A DNA stretch of 64,000 bases from Cytobacillus sp. NJ13 (GTDB taxonomy: Bacteria; Bacillota; Bacilli; Bacillales; Cytobacillaceae), in NCBI GenBank assembly GCA_030348385.1, contig JAUCFP010000006.1, positions 2,108,001 through 2,172,000 on the forward strand, in the 5' to 3' direction. The first letter of the stretch is position 1. Every line of letters starts with the position of its first letter. Below the pieces are notes generated by a model, which made no database searches, was not told the origin of the DNA, and saw nothing but the letters and a program-made list of their open reading frames with translations. Shown piece by piece: positions 44,899 to 53,931 of this stretch. A program made the position numbers and the translations under genes.

Positions 44899-46248
44899 AT
44901 GACTAAGAACCAGAAAAAATTGACATTATTTGCATTAACCTGGCCGATCTTTATAGAAATCTTGCTTCACATGCTTATGGGGAATGCTGACACGCTTATG
45001 CTCTCGCAATATTCGGATGAATCCGTGGCTGCAGTCGGTGTGTCAAATCAGATCCTTTCGCTCGTGATCGTCATGTTTGGATTTGTTGCAACTGGGACCT
45101 CCATCCTAATCGCTCAAAATTTAGGCGCAAAAAATAATAAAACAGCTGCTGAAATTTCAATTGTCTCTTTAGGGGCAAACCTTGTATTTGGAATCATCTT
45201 AAGTATTCTTCTAATCGCATCAGGCAAACCGCTGCTTCGGATGATGGATTTACCGGAGGAACTTTTAAACCAGGCAAACGCCTACCTGGTCATCGTTGGC
45301 GGCTTTTCCTTTGTCCAGGCATTAATTATGACAATTGGAGCCATTATCAGAAGTTATGGATTTACCAGAGATGTTATGTACATTACCATCGGCATGAACA
45401 TTTTAAATGTTATAGGCAATTACTTATTCATTTTTGGCCCATTCGGTTTTCCTGTATTGGGTGTAGAAGGAGTGGCCATCTCCACTGTCGTCAGCAGATT
45501 GATCGGATTGGCTGCTGCTGTCGCCGTACTGCTTAGAAGAACAGAAAAAGCACTTCCGTTCCGCTTACTTTTCCGCTTTCCAAAGGAACATATCAAAAAT
45601 CTTTTAAGAATCGGGATTCCTTCAGCAGGAGAACATTTATCCTATAATGGGTCGCAGATGGTCATTACGATTTTCATCGCTGCTCTGGGTACAGAAGCTC
45701 TGACTGCAAAAGTTTATGCACAAAATATTATGATGTTCATTTTCCTTTTCAGTGTCGCCATCAGCCAGGGCACTCAAATCCTGATAGGCCATATGGTAGG
45801 TGGAAAAGATTACGAGGCAGCCTATAAAAGGTGCATGAAAAGCCTGCGCCTTGCCATCATGATTTCGTTCGGAACTGCCGTTCTTTTCTCCTTTTTCTCA
45901 GAAGAATTGATGGGCATATTCACTTCTAATCCAGACATCATAAAGGTTGGCAGTGTTCTCATTCTTCTGACCATCCTCCTGGAGCCCGGCAGATCGTTTA
46001 ATTTGGTCGTCATTAACTCCCTCCGTGCAGCCGGCGATGTAAAATTCCCCGTTTATATGGGGATCCTGTCCATGTGGGGCGTAAGCGTCACCCTTTCCTA
46101 TGTACTTGGAATTCATTTTGGACTGGGTCTTGCCGGCATTTGGATCGCCTTTATTGCCGATGAATGGCTTAGAGGATTGCTCATGTTATGGCGCTGGAGA
46201 TCCAGAGTCTGGGTTAACAAGTCGTTTGTGTCTTCAAAAGCTGTCTAA
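44899..46248 (+). CDS. yisQ: MATE family efflux transporter, YisQ-like
   Basis: 449 residues, twelve hydrophobic helices. N-terminal WPIFIEILLHMLMGNADTLML and the later PSAGEHLSYNGSQMVI are MATE signatures. Exports cationic compounds using Na+ or H+; substrate unknown. AGGGAG lies about seven bases before the ATG at 44899. B. subtilis has yisQ close to asnO, as here. Confidence 0.88.
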   Translation: MTKNQKKLTLFALTWPIFIEILLHMLMGNADTLMLSQYSDESVAAVGVSNQILSLVIVMFGFVATGTSILIAQNLGAKNNKTAAEISIVSLGANLVFGIILSILLIASGKPLLRMMDLPEELLNQANAYLVIVGGFSFVQALIMTIGAIIRSYGFTRDVMYITIGMNILNVIGNYLFIFGPFGFPVLGVEGVAISTVVSRLIGLAAAVAVLLRRTEKALPFRLLFRFPKEHIKNLLRIGIPSAGEHLSYNGSQMVITIFIAALGTEALTAKVYAQNIMMFIFLFSVAISQGTQILIGHMVGGKDYEAAYKRCMKSLRLAIMISFGTAVLFSFFSEELMGIFTSNPDIIKVGSVLILLTILLEPGRSFNLVVINSLRAAGDVKFPVYMGILSMWGVSVTLSYVLGIHFGLGLAGIWIAFIADEWLRGLLMLWRWRSRVWVNKSFVSSKAV

Positions 46249-46298
46249 ACATAAAAACGGCAGCCCCATGCAGACATAGTCTATAAAACCATAAGGAA

Positions 46299-46325
46299 AG
46301 CGGCAGTAATGACTGCCGCTGCTTT
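46299..46325. terminator. Terminator between yisQ and asnO
   Basis: AGCGGCAGT/ACTGCCGCT stem, four-base loop, then GCTTTTT on the plus strand. Confidence 0.85.
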
Positions 46326-46326
46326 T

Positions 46327-48174
46327 TCATTCTGCAATATTTATATTATAGTCTTTAAACCACACATGAATCTGTGCTAGGTGTGCTAACAGCTGAGGCC
46401 CAGTCATTAGCTGCCCAAACCATGGTTTCTGGAATGAGTCACCGCCCGATTCAATTATATTCTTCAGCTGGCTGTAATCAAAGAATTCATACAGCGCGGA
46501 TGACCTGTCTTCCAAGTATCCAGTGAGCATCTTTTGGACTGCAGCTGTATATTCCGGATTATGTGTTTTGGGGTACGGGCTTTTCTTTCTGTATAAAACT
46601 TCATTCGGCAGGATGCCTTCGAGTGCTTTGCGCAGGATTCCTTTTTCGCGGTTTCCATGCATTTTGATCTCCCAAGGAATATTCCATACATATTCCACCA
46701 GGCGATGGTCGGCAAAAGGCACCCGGACTTCAAGGCTCGCCCCCATACTCATTCTGTCTTTACGATCCAATAGGGTCGTCATAAAGTAAATCATATTAAT
46801 ATAGAAAAGTTCTCTCCTGCTTGCGTCTTCCCTGCTCTCCCCGTCTAAGGCAGGGGTTTCAGAGATTGCCTGAAGATATTTTTCCATGGCATAGTCATAA
46901 ATATTTAGTTTCTTACTCCAATCTTCTTTCAATAGACCCTGTCTGGCTTCGAGCGACCTCATCCATGGGAAGCCCTTGCGCTTTAAGTCTTCCTCTCTGT
47001 GGAACCATGGATAGCCGCCAAATATTTCATCTGCGCATTCCCCTGATAAGCTTACAACAAAATCCTTTTTTATTTCCCTGCAAAACCATAGCAGGGAAGA
47101 ATCGACATCAGCCATGCCCGGAAGATCCCTTACATGCACGGATTCGATTAAATCCTCCGCAAGCTGCTGCTGGGTGATTATACAGCTGTTATGTCTCGTA
47201 TTAAAGGTCTGGGACATCTTTTGGATAAATGCTACGTCTGAATTGGGCTGAAACTCATTGGCCTTGAAAAATTCCTCATTTCCCTCATAATCTATCGAAT
47301 AAGTGTTCAACTGGCCCTTTCCATCTCTTTCGTAAGCTTTTGCCGCAATAGCTGTAATCGCACTCGAATCCACACCGCCGGATAGGAACGTGCATAACGG
47401 GACATCCGATACCAGCTGCCTTGTGACAGCATCCGTAAATAATTCTCTGACTCGTTCAGCAGTTTCCTCAACGTTATCCTCATGATGCGCACTTTGCACA
47501 TTCCAATAACGCCATACCTTCAGTCCATTTCTTGAAAACGTCAGCGCGTGTGCAGGCCTTAATTCATCAATGCCTCTGAAAACTCCTGAACCCGGGGATC
47601 TTGATGGCCCCAGTCCAAAGACTTCTGCCAGGCCTTCCCTGCCGATTTCAGCCTTAATATCAGGATGGGCCAAAATAGCTTTCAATTCAGATCCGAATAT
47701 AATGCCCTGCTTCGTTTCTCTATAAAATAAAGGTTTTACCCCTAAACGGTCCCTGCCTATAAATAATTGTTCTTTCTTCTCATCCCATACAGCAAAGGCA
47801 TAGATGCCATTTAAATATTGAAGGCAATTTTCTCCCCATTCTATATAAGAAGTCAGCAAAACCTCAGTGTCAGAATGGCCATCAAACGAATATCCTTTTA
47901 TAAGGAGTTCTTTACGGAGATCCTCCGTATTATAAAGCTCTCCATTATAGCAAATAGTATAGCGGTTTTGATATTTTTCCCTAGTCATTGGCTGTTTTCC
48001 GCCTGCCGGGTCTACAACGATTAACCTTTTATGGCCGAATCCAGCTTGCACATCTGTCCATATGTTTGTTTCATCTGGACCCCGCTTTGCCAGCGTATCC
48101 GCCATTTTGCCAATTGCTGCCGTTTCTTTTCTCAAATCCTTTTGGAAATCAATCCAGCCGGTAATTCCACACAC
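46327..48174 (-). CDS. asnO: Asparagine synthase, glutamine-hydrolysing
   Basis: 615 residues. The class II amidotransferase domain begins MCGITGWIDF, so the GTG at 48174 must be the start for Cys2 to become the catalytic N-terminus. The synthase half has the PP-loop LSGGVDSSAITAIA and SGECADEIFGGYPWF. Makes asparagine from aspartate, glutamine and ATP. Size and position between yisQ and yisN match AsnO (YisO) of B. subtilis, which is linked to sporulation. AAAGGATG lies nine bases upstream. Confidence 0.93.
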   Translation of the reverse strand: MCGITGWIDFQKDLRKETAAIGKMADTLAKRGPDETNIWTDVQAGFGHKRLIVVDPAGGKQPMTREKYQNRYTICYNGELYNTEDLRKELLIKGYSFDGHSDTEVLLTSYIEWGENCLQYLNGIYAFAVWDEKKEQLFIGRDRLGVKPLFYRETKQGIIFGSELKAILAHPDIKAEIGREGLAEVFGLGPSRSPGSGVFRGIDELRPAHALTFSRNGLKVWRYWNVQSAHHEDNVEETAERVRELFTDAVTRQLVSDVPLCTFLSGGVDSSAITAIAAKAYERDGKGQLNTYSIDYEGNEEFFKANEFQPNSDVAFIQKMSQTFNTRHNSCIITQQQLAEDLIESVHVRDLPGMADVDSSLLWFCREIKKDFVVSLSGECADEIFGGYPWFHREEDLKRKGFPWMRSLEARQGLLKEDWSKKLNIYDYAMEKYLQAISETPALDGESREDASRRELFYINMIYFMTTLLDRKDRMSMGASLEVRVPFADHRLVEYVWNIPWEIKMHGNREKGILRKALEGILPNEVLYRKKSPYPKTHNPEYTAAVQKMLTGYLEDRSSALYEFFDYSQLKNIIESGGDSFQKPWFGQLMTGPQLLAHLAQIHVWFKDYNINIAE

Positions 48175-48331
48175 TTTACATCATCCTTTCAAAGCGGAAT
48201 CGCATGGGCACATTTTTCATGATGCTATTGTATGCACAGCCTAGAAAAAAGTTAATTGTCCACATACAAGCGGTTATAAAAATCGCCAAAACTGTCTAAA
48301 AAGAAGTTGAGGAAGTTAATGGAGGTTTTAT

Positions 48332-48895
48332 ATGAATAGACAGCAGCGAACAAAGCTAATTGAATATCAATCCCGTGCTTTTACAGAAGGCACTGTAGAG
48401 TATATTAATGAACAATGGGTTTTTTTCGACCATGAAACAGAAGAAGCATCATTATTGGACGAATTCCTCCATCAGGAAATGGAAGTATTCCGCTTTAAAC
48501 GCTGGAAGAAAGGCATTTTATTCGAGGATGGCAAAGTGGCCTTTGACGATGAAATATTTCACTTGAAGAATCAGGACTCGATCCGCATCCGAAAACATCT
48601 TGTTTTCTCCCTCGAGAGATTACTGGAGGAAATGAATGATGATGCTTTTTACCAGTTCGTAACCACTTTAAATTCCATGCAATTTTCGGTTTATGACTGC
48701 ATTTATTGTTATAACCAGCTGGCATTTTTCAATGATAAGGACAGGAAAAGCGGTGTGAACTTCATCGTTTTTGATAATCAGGATCATATTTGCAATGTGC
48801 AGCACCATTTTTGCTATTATGAAAAAATGAGTGACCGGTTTGAATTTACCTTAAACAGCGGAAAAAGGATGGTTATTGAAAAAATTTCTTCATAA
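48332..48895 (+). CDS. yisN: YisN-like protein (DUF2777), unknown function
   Basis: 187 residues, soluble, rich in aromatic residues and Asp/Glu: MNRQQRTKLIEYQSRAFTEG at the start, FVTTLNSMQFSVYDCIYCYN in the middle. I recognise it as the DUF2777/YisN family by length and place next to asnO. Function unknown. The ribosome site is the weak GGAGG at about 48321-48325. A dispersed repeat begins right after its stop. Confidence 0.7.
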   Translation: MNRQQRTKLIEYQSRAFTEGTVEYINEQWVFFDHETEEASLLDEFLHQEMEVFRFKRWKKGILFEDGKVAFDDEIFHLKNQDSIRIRKHLVFSLERLLEEMNDDAFYQFVTTLNSMQFSVYDCIYCYNQLAFFNDKDRKSGVNFIVFDNQDHICNVQHHFCYYEKMSDRFEFTLNSGKRMVIEKISS

Positions 48896-49190
48896 GAAAA
48901 GCGGAAGCGCCTTGTACACGAAGGAACGCAGACTAAGGACGCCACGTCCTCCCAAAAGCTGCCGCTTTCGGTCGTGCGATGTATCGCTGCCGTAGCTTTC
49001 CTTGTCCTGTGGCAACGTCTGCATAACCCGCATCCCTCCCAAAAGCTGTCGCTTTCGGTGGGACGAAGCCTGTCCTGAGGGCCTCAAGCACAAGACGAGC
49101 CTCATGGAAAGGCGTTCTTTGCCTTTTTGGGGGCTTGCCCGAAATGTGGAGGCGACTGCCCAGGGACGACAAGCATAAGACGTTTAAAAT
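48896..49190. repeat. Dispersed intergenic repeat with internal duplicated hairpin segment
   Basis: About 290 bp starting AAAAGCGGAAGCGCCTTG and ending near GACGACAAGCATAAGACG. It holds two near-identical 25-mers: CCTCCCAAAAGCTGCCGC then TTTCGGT at 48948-48972 and its one-base variant at 49035-49059; each can fold (CCGAAAGC/GCTTTTGG). GC is well above the flanks. I recall similar AAGCGGAAGCGCC...GACAAGCATAAGACG elements in other Bacillus genomes. No open frame here looks like a gene. Confidence 0.8.
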
Positions 49191-49211
49191 CTTATACTTT
49201 TTTGTTTAAAA

Positions 49212-49248
49212 AAACAGCAGCCTGCCTTTAATGGCGGTGCTGCTGTTT
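49212..49248 (-). terminator. Terminator of the FIST-EAL gene
   Basis: AAACAGCAG/CTGCTGTTT outer stem with an inner GCC/GGC; the minus strand ends in TTTTTTTAAAC. Confidence 0.85.
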
Positions 49249-49255
49249 CTTTATT

Positions 49256-52177
49256 CTAGCTGAGCGTTTGGGCATATTTAGATAAGCCTTCCTCAAACTC
49301 ACGGGTCATAAGCGGCTTATGAATATAGAAGCCTTGTGCATAATGGCATTTTAATTCTTTTAAAAGCTCAATCTGCTCCTGTGTTTCCACCCCTTCTGCC
49401 ACGACTTTCACGGCAAGCCCGTGCCCCATGGTGATGATGGCTTTTACAATGGCAACATCGGATGTGTTTAATCGCAGATTATTAATAAACGACCGATCGA
49501 TCTTTAATGTATTGATTGGAAGGTCCTTTAAATAACTTAAAGAAGAATAGCCTGTGCCAAAATCATCAATGGATACTTTGACTCCTATATCCTGCAGCGC
49601 CTGCATAACTTGGATACTGTACTCAACATTTCTCAGCATCGTGCTCTCCGTCAGCTCCAATGTTAAATATTGCGGCTCCATACCGGAAAGTTCCAATGCC
49701 ATCTTAACTTCTTGAAGAAATCCCGGCTGCTGGAATTGATAGGCCGATACATTCACAGAGATGGAAAGAGATTCATAGCCAAGCATTTGCCACCGTTTAT
49801 TCTGCTTACAAGCCGACCGCAATACCCAGCCGCCGATATCCTCAATGAGACCAGTCTCTTCTGCAAGAGGAATAAATTCACCGGGTGAAACACGGCCAAG
49901 TTTTGGATGATTCCAGCGAATCAGGGCTTCGCTTCCGTATAAATTGCCTGTTTCAAGATCAATTAAGGGCTGATAGCATAAATAGAATTCATTTTTCTGC
50001 AAAGCTTTTCTTAAGTAGCTTTCAAGCTCAAGTCTGACCATTGCCTGCTGATTCATTTCCATCGAGAAAAAGGTGACCCTGTTTCCTCCTTGCTGCTTGG
50101 AGCGATTTGTGGCAATATCCGCATTTTTAAGCAGCAAATGCTCATCGGACCCATCATCTGGATGCAGGCTCGCACCAATGCTGGCAGTGACAATAAACTC
50201 CTGATTCGACTGAGATATAGGAAGGGATATTTCCTCTAATATCTTTTTGGATACTTTCATAACCTTCTCGATAGTTGCTTCCCTTGATAATACCAAAGTA
50301 AACTTATCCCCGCTGAACCTTCCCAAATAAGAACCCGACGGCAGAACCCTTTCTATTCTTTCGGAAATCTCCTTTAACACCATATCCCCAGCAAAGTGCC
50401 CGAGACTGTCATTTATAATTTTAAAGCGGTCAATATCAATCGAAAGAACTGCGAGCTTTTTCTGTTTTTTCCTTGCTCTCTTTACTTCCATTTCCAATTG
50501 CTCGGTAAACTTTATTCTGTTAGGCAGCCCTGTGTCCTGGTCAAAAAAAGCCAGTTCTGTTATCTTCTCTTCTATCTTTTTCTGCTCCGTAATGTTTCTG
50601 CCAATTCCATAAATGCCTACACATTCCCCATTAACAGTAATCGGGATGTTTTTCAGCTGAAAGAGATTAGTCTCGCCGGATTTTGCATCAATATATACAT
50701 TATAATATTGCTCTCTGCCTCTTAATGCCCGATAAAAGTGCAATCTGATCCTTTGCACATCTTCATCACGCACATACCCAAGAGCTGATTTGCCCATTAT
50801 TTCTTCCCGGCTGTACCCGAAAGTTTTTACGAATGAGGGGTTTACACTTGTGAAATTCCCTTTCAAATCTGTCGAATAAACAAAATCCGCATTATTATCA
50901 AACAGAGATTTATAATTTTGTTCAGACATTTTTAAATTTCTGTTTAACTCTTTAATATCGTCCTGAGCTGCATGCATTAAATGAGTCAAAGAAGCTATCG
51001 TTTTAAACTGGGCCGTTTTTTCATAAACAAAGGAATCCTGTCTAGTCTTTGCTGATTCGCCGATGCTTTCTGAAAGAGCAAGATATGTAAGAGAATGTCC
51101 GACCATTTGTGGAAGCGCACCTTTACGGAAGGCAATTTCCCCATAAGAAAAAAAGCCATTTGCCGGAGCTATCATCTGGAGCATTTCCAGTTCTTTTTCC
51201 GTAAAATCTCTTGCAAACTGTTTCCTGGCCATACAATTGTATATAAATATGTTTTCAGGAGGGTTATGGTTCAGCTCGTTTAATTCCTTCAGCGACCGGT
51301 CAATGATATCCTCCAGATTTGCATAAGCAAACGTGAGTGTATCTCCCTCTTTAACCTTTCTGTTTACTTTTATGGCACCATTTTCAAGAGACTTTATAAT
51401 AAAAACAGATACTTTTTCTCCACGGTAATTTAACAGGAAAGGGAATTCCGTACCCGATTGGGGCAATTCCTTAATAAAAGCCTGACCCAGATAGCACTTT
51501 AAAATATTTAAGGGCTTCTTATTATCTATAGAATAGATCGTAGACCCATCAGCCTTAGTAACAGTAAAACTCTTTCCAATCTCCTGCCACTGATAATTAG
51601 CAAACGAACGGACCGAAAGATGGCCGCTCTGCAATGCCAATGCTGCAAGACCATCACTGGTTATTCCATTTCGTGTAAAAGAAAAGCCTTCCTGAAATAA
51701 ACCGTTATCTCCGGCAAGACCTCCGGAAATTACCATTTCCGGCTGGTTTTCATATATTCCCTCCAGCAAGGCTGTGGAATCTATATCAAATCCTGCCGGA
51801 AATAGGATGACAGCTTTTGTATTGAAGACAGCCAGCTCCTGTGCCAATGTTTGGCCCATTTGATAACTGTCCATAAAATCAGCCCTGTTTAACAGGAATG
51901 ATTTTAATTCTGTCTTTTCAAAGGCTGTAAAACAGATTACTGTTTGCTTTTCCGTAATGCGCCCTTCATAGATTTCACCAGATGTCGAGCAGCCTGCAAT
52001 ATGTGCCACTGGAAGCTTGTCTGTCAGCTCTTTTTGCAGTTTCGATATAAATGGCCTTTCAGGGGTTCCTGTAAAAACCTGCACAAGAAGATTAGGGTAT
52101 TCATTTAATTCATTCAAATCTATAAAACTATTAAGCTGGCTAGTGCTGGTATATAAACATGTAAACGTTTTTGCCAT
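49256..52177 (-). CDS. FIST-PAS-GGDEF-EAL protein, probable cyclic di-GMP phosphodiesterase
   Basis: 973 residues, no membrane segment. FIST N and C sensor domains (about 1-380; VAHIAGCSTSGEIYEG, VISGGLAGDN), a PAS domain (about 410-520; SLFDNNADFVYSTDLKGNF), a GGDEF domain whose signature is SGDKF (in YLGRFSGDKFTLVLS) and an EAL domain (about 715-965). EAL residues look intact: GSEALIRWNHP, NVSAYQF, LELTES, DDFGTGYSSLSYL, LKIDRSF, VAEGVET. The Gly-to-Ser and Glu-to-Lys changes should stop cyclase activity, so it probably only degrades c-di-GMP, perhaps tuned by GTP and by a small ligand bound to FIST. GGTGGG precedes the ATG. Confidence 0.9.
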   Translation of the reverse strand: MAKTFTCLYTSTSQLNSFIDLNELNEYPNLLVQVFTGTPERPFISKLQKELTDKLPVAHIAGCSTSGEIYEGRITEKQTVICFTAFEKTELKSFLLNRADFMDSYQMGQTLAQELAVFNTKAVILFPAGFDIDSTALLEGIYENQPEMVISGGLAGDNGLFQEGFSFTRNGITSDGLAALALQSGHLSVRSFANYQWQEIGKSFTVTKADGSTIYSIDNKKPLNILKCYLGQAFIKELPQSGTEFPFLLNYRGEKVSVFIIKSLENGAIKVNRKVKEGDTLTFAYANLEDIIDRSLKELNELNHNPPENIFIYNCMARKQFARDFTEKELEMLQMIAPANGFFSYGEIAFRKGALPQMVGHSLTYLALSESIGESAKTRQDSFVYEKTAQFKTIASLTHLMHAAQDDIKELNRNLKMSEQNYKSLFDNNADFVYSTDLKGNFTSVNPSFVKTFGYSREEIMGKSALGYVRDEDVQRIRLHFYRALRGREQYYNVYIDAKSGETNLFQLKNIPITVNGECVGIYGIGRNITEQKKIEEKITELAFFDQDTGLPNRIKFTEQLEMEVKRARKKQKKLAVLSIDIDRFKIINDSLGHFAGDMVLKEISERIERVLPSGSYLGRFSGDKFTLVLSREATIEKVMKVSKKILEEISLPISQSNQEFIVTASIGASLHPDDGSDEHLLLKNADIATNRSKQQGGNRVTFFSMEMNQQAMVRLELESYLRKALQKNEFYLCYQPLIDLETGNLYGSEALIRWNHPKLGRVSPGEFIPLAEETGLIEDIGGWVLRSACKQNKRWQMLGYESLSISVNVSAYQFQQPGFLQEVKMALELSGMEPQYLTLELTESTMLRNVEYSIQVMQALQDIGVKVSIDDFGTGYSSLSYLKDLPINTLKIDRSFINNLRLNTSDVAIVKAIITMGHGLAVKVVAEGVETQEQIELLKELKCHYAQGFYIHKPLMTREFEEGLSKYAQTLS

Positions 52178-52342
52178 AAAAACCCACCATCATAGTAAGA
52201 ATCATTAGAAATGCTTTTTTGACCGCTATGGAAAATTCTCTTTAAACCTGAAGCGGCTCCAATTTCTAATTTTTTATTGATATAGTTGCTGATATGTTTA
52301 AATTACCATATTTAGTGAAGTCATGACATGACAAAATTAGAA

Positions 52343-52366
52343 AAAGCTGCCTTTTTTGGCAGCTTT
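52343..52366 (-). terminator. Terminator of yisL
   Basis: AAAGCTGCC/GGCAGCTTT stem with a six-base loop; the minus strand continues as TTCTAATTTT. Confidence 0.85.
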
Positions 52367-52381
52367 CAATAATTATTCTTA

Positions 52382-52738
52382 TTACGTCATGAAAGTTAAT
52401 GGCAATTTAACAAAGCCTAGATATAGAACCAAAATCAAAGCAACGACAAATTGTCCCCATAAAATTGACGTCTTCTTCCCCTTAACAGTACGAATGATAA
52501 TCATTTCAAACATCGCAATTACCCAAATGCCTACCAATGACTTCAATACATAGAGAAGGTCAATGCTGTTGAGGCTGCTTAAAATCCAAATTCCTGTTCC
52601 AATGATCAGCAAATAAAACAGCCTCAAGATCATATGAACAACTTTCAAACCTTTTTGCTTGCCGCTTTTATGCATGATAAGGGCAATAATAAATAAAACA
52701 AGTGCCAAGAACCATGTGGTTATGTGGGCATGTATCAT
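52382..52738 (-). CDS. yisL: YisL, UPF0344 membrane protein
   Basis: 118 residues, four hydrophobic helices: MIHAHITTWFLALVLFIIAL at the start. Matches the UPF0344/YisL family, function unknown. AGGAGG lies eight bases before the ATG at 52738; the further upstream frame is not needed. Neighbour of yisK as in B. subtilis. Confidence 0.9.
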   Translation of the reverse strand: MIHAHITTWFLALVLFIIALIMHKSGKQKGLKVVHMILRLFYLLIIGTGIWILSSLNSIDLLYVLKSLVGIWVIAMFEMIIIRTVKGKKTSILWGQFVVALILVLYLGFVKLPLTFMT

Positions 52739-52943
52739 TCCCGTGCCTCCTATTGTAAAATTCGATACCATCATATCATATTGACATTGAAATTCCCAAA
52801 GTTATGGTGCTGCTGCGATTACATAGGGACAACTTTGTGAAATATTTATGACAAGTGTGATATTCTTCACTGACATCGCAGAAAATCTCTATATACTTAA
52901 TTCAATTCTTAAAGACCTGCGCATCCCTGCACAGGCCTCATCT

Positions 52944-53852
52944 TTAGTCTTCTATAGTGTTTGTCAAGGTTCCAATTTTTTCAACGGATATTTCCATTTT
53001 ATCACCTGGCTGCAGAAAGCGGGGTGGCTTAAAACCTTTGCCAACACCAGCGGGAGTTCCAGTAGCAATAATGTCCCCGGGCTCAAGAGTCATGCCTTTT
53101 GACAGGACGGAGATGATTTCTTCGATTGGGAAGATAAAGTGTCCAGTATTTGAGCTTTGTCTCACTTCTCCGTTTACCTTTGTTTGAATATCGAGCTTGT
53201 TAGGATTTTCAATGGCTGATGAGTGAACAATCCAAGGCCCCATTGGACATGTAGCATCCAGGCTTTTACCAATGAAAAATTGCTTATGCCTGGACTGCAG
53301 ATCCCTTGCTGTCACATCATTAATAATTGTATAGCCAAAGATATAATCCAATGCTTCTTCTTTCGGAATCGCCCGTCCTTTTTTTCCGATTACAACAGCG
53401 AGCTCGCCCTCATAATCCAGCTCTGCAGTTACATGTTTGTGATTCAATACCGTTTCATCAGGACCAATCACCGTTGTAGGGGATTTCGTGAATACCATTA
53501 TATGCTCAGGAATGTCCTCTTTACTTCCCATCTCTATTGCATGCTCGGCATAATTCTTGCCCACACAAAATATATTTTTATCCGGACGGGGTATCGGTGC
53601 CTCCAGCATAACAGAATCGAGCGGACGAAAAAGTTCTTCCCTGTCCGAATTGCTGTTTAGCCAGTCTATTAAACTATGTACTTTATCAACGAACTTATCC
53701 CCTAAGGCAATACATTCTTTCAATGTCCCCGGCAAATCGCTTTTTCCACCCATTTTTTCCAAAGCAGCATTTAGAGGAAGAACCTTTGTACCGGTGCCGT
53801 CCAATAAGCCAGCATAACTGCTGGTCCGATCCTTAACAGTAACAAATTTCAA
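52944..53852 (-). CDS. yisK: Fumarylacetoacetate-hydrolase-fold protein, YisK-like
   Basis: 302 residues. The C-terminal FAH domain has FCVGKNYAEHAIEMG, the metal ligands in AELDYEGELAVVIGK, and GTPAGVGKGFKPP. YisK of B. subtilis has oxaloacetate decarboxylase activity and is linked to the elongation machinery (Mbl). The likely start is TTG 53852, six bases after GAGGTG, giving MKFVTVKD; ATG 53858 and GTG 53861 overlap the ribosome site. Confidence 0.88.
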   Translation of the reverse strand: MKFVTVKDRTSSYAGLLDGTGTKVLPLNAALEKMGGKSDLPGTLKECIALGDKFVDKVHSLIDWLNSNSDREELFRPLDSVMLEAPIPRPDKNIFCVGKNYAEHAIEMGSKEDIPEHIMVFTKSPTTVIGPDETVLNHKHVTAELDYEGELAVVIGKKGRAIPKEEALDYIFGYTIINDVTARDLQSRHKQFFIGKSLDATCPMGPWIVHSSAIENPNKLDIQTKVNGEVRQSSNTGHFIFPIEEIISVLSKGMTLEPGDIIATGTPAGVGKGFKPPRFLQPGDKMEISVEKIGTLTNTIED

Positions 53853-53931
53853 TCCCATCACCTCATTTTATTATTCGCTTTTTTAGTATAATATAAATTT
53901 TCAGACTTTTGGGCCTTTATAATCAAAACTA

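Noticed and set aside
48890..49172. Open frames of 71 and 79 codons on the minus strand in the dispersed repeat
   Set aside because: Both repeat the same PPKATAFG/RPKAAAFG string because of the duplicated DNA segment. No ribosome site or known family.
52147..52165. cre-like TGTAAACGTTTTTG at the start of the FIST-EAL gene
   Set aside because: It lies inside the coding sequence and matches only 12 of 14 positions, so it could be chance.
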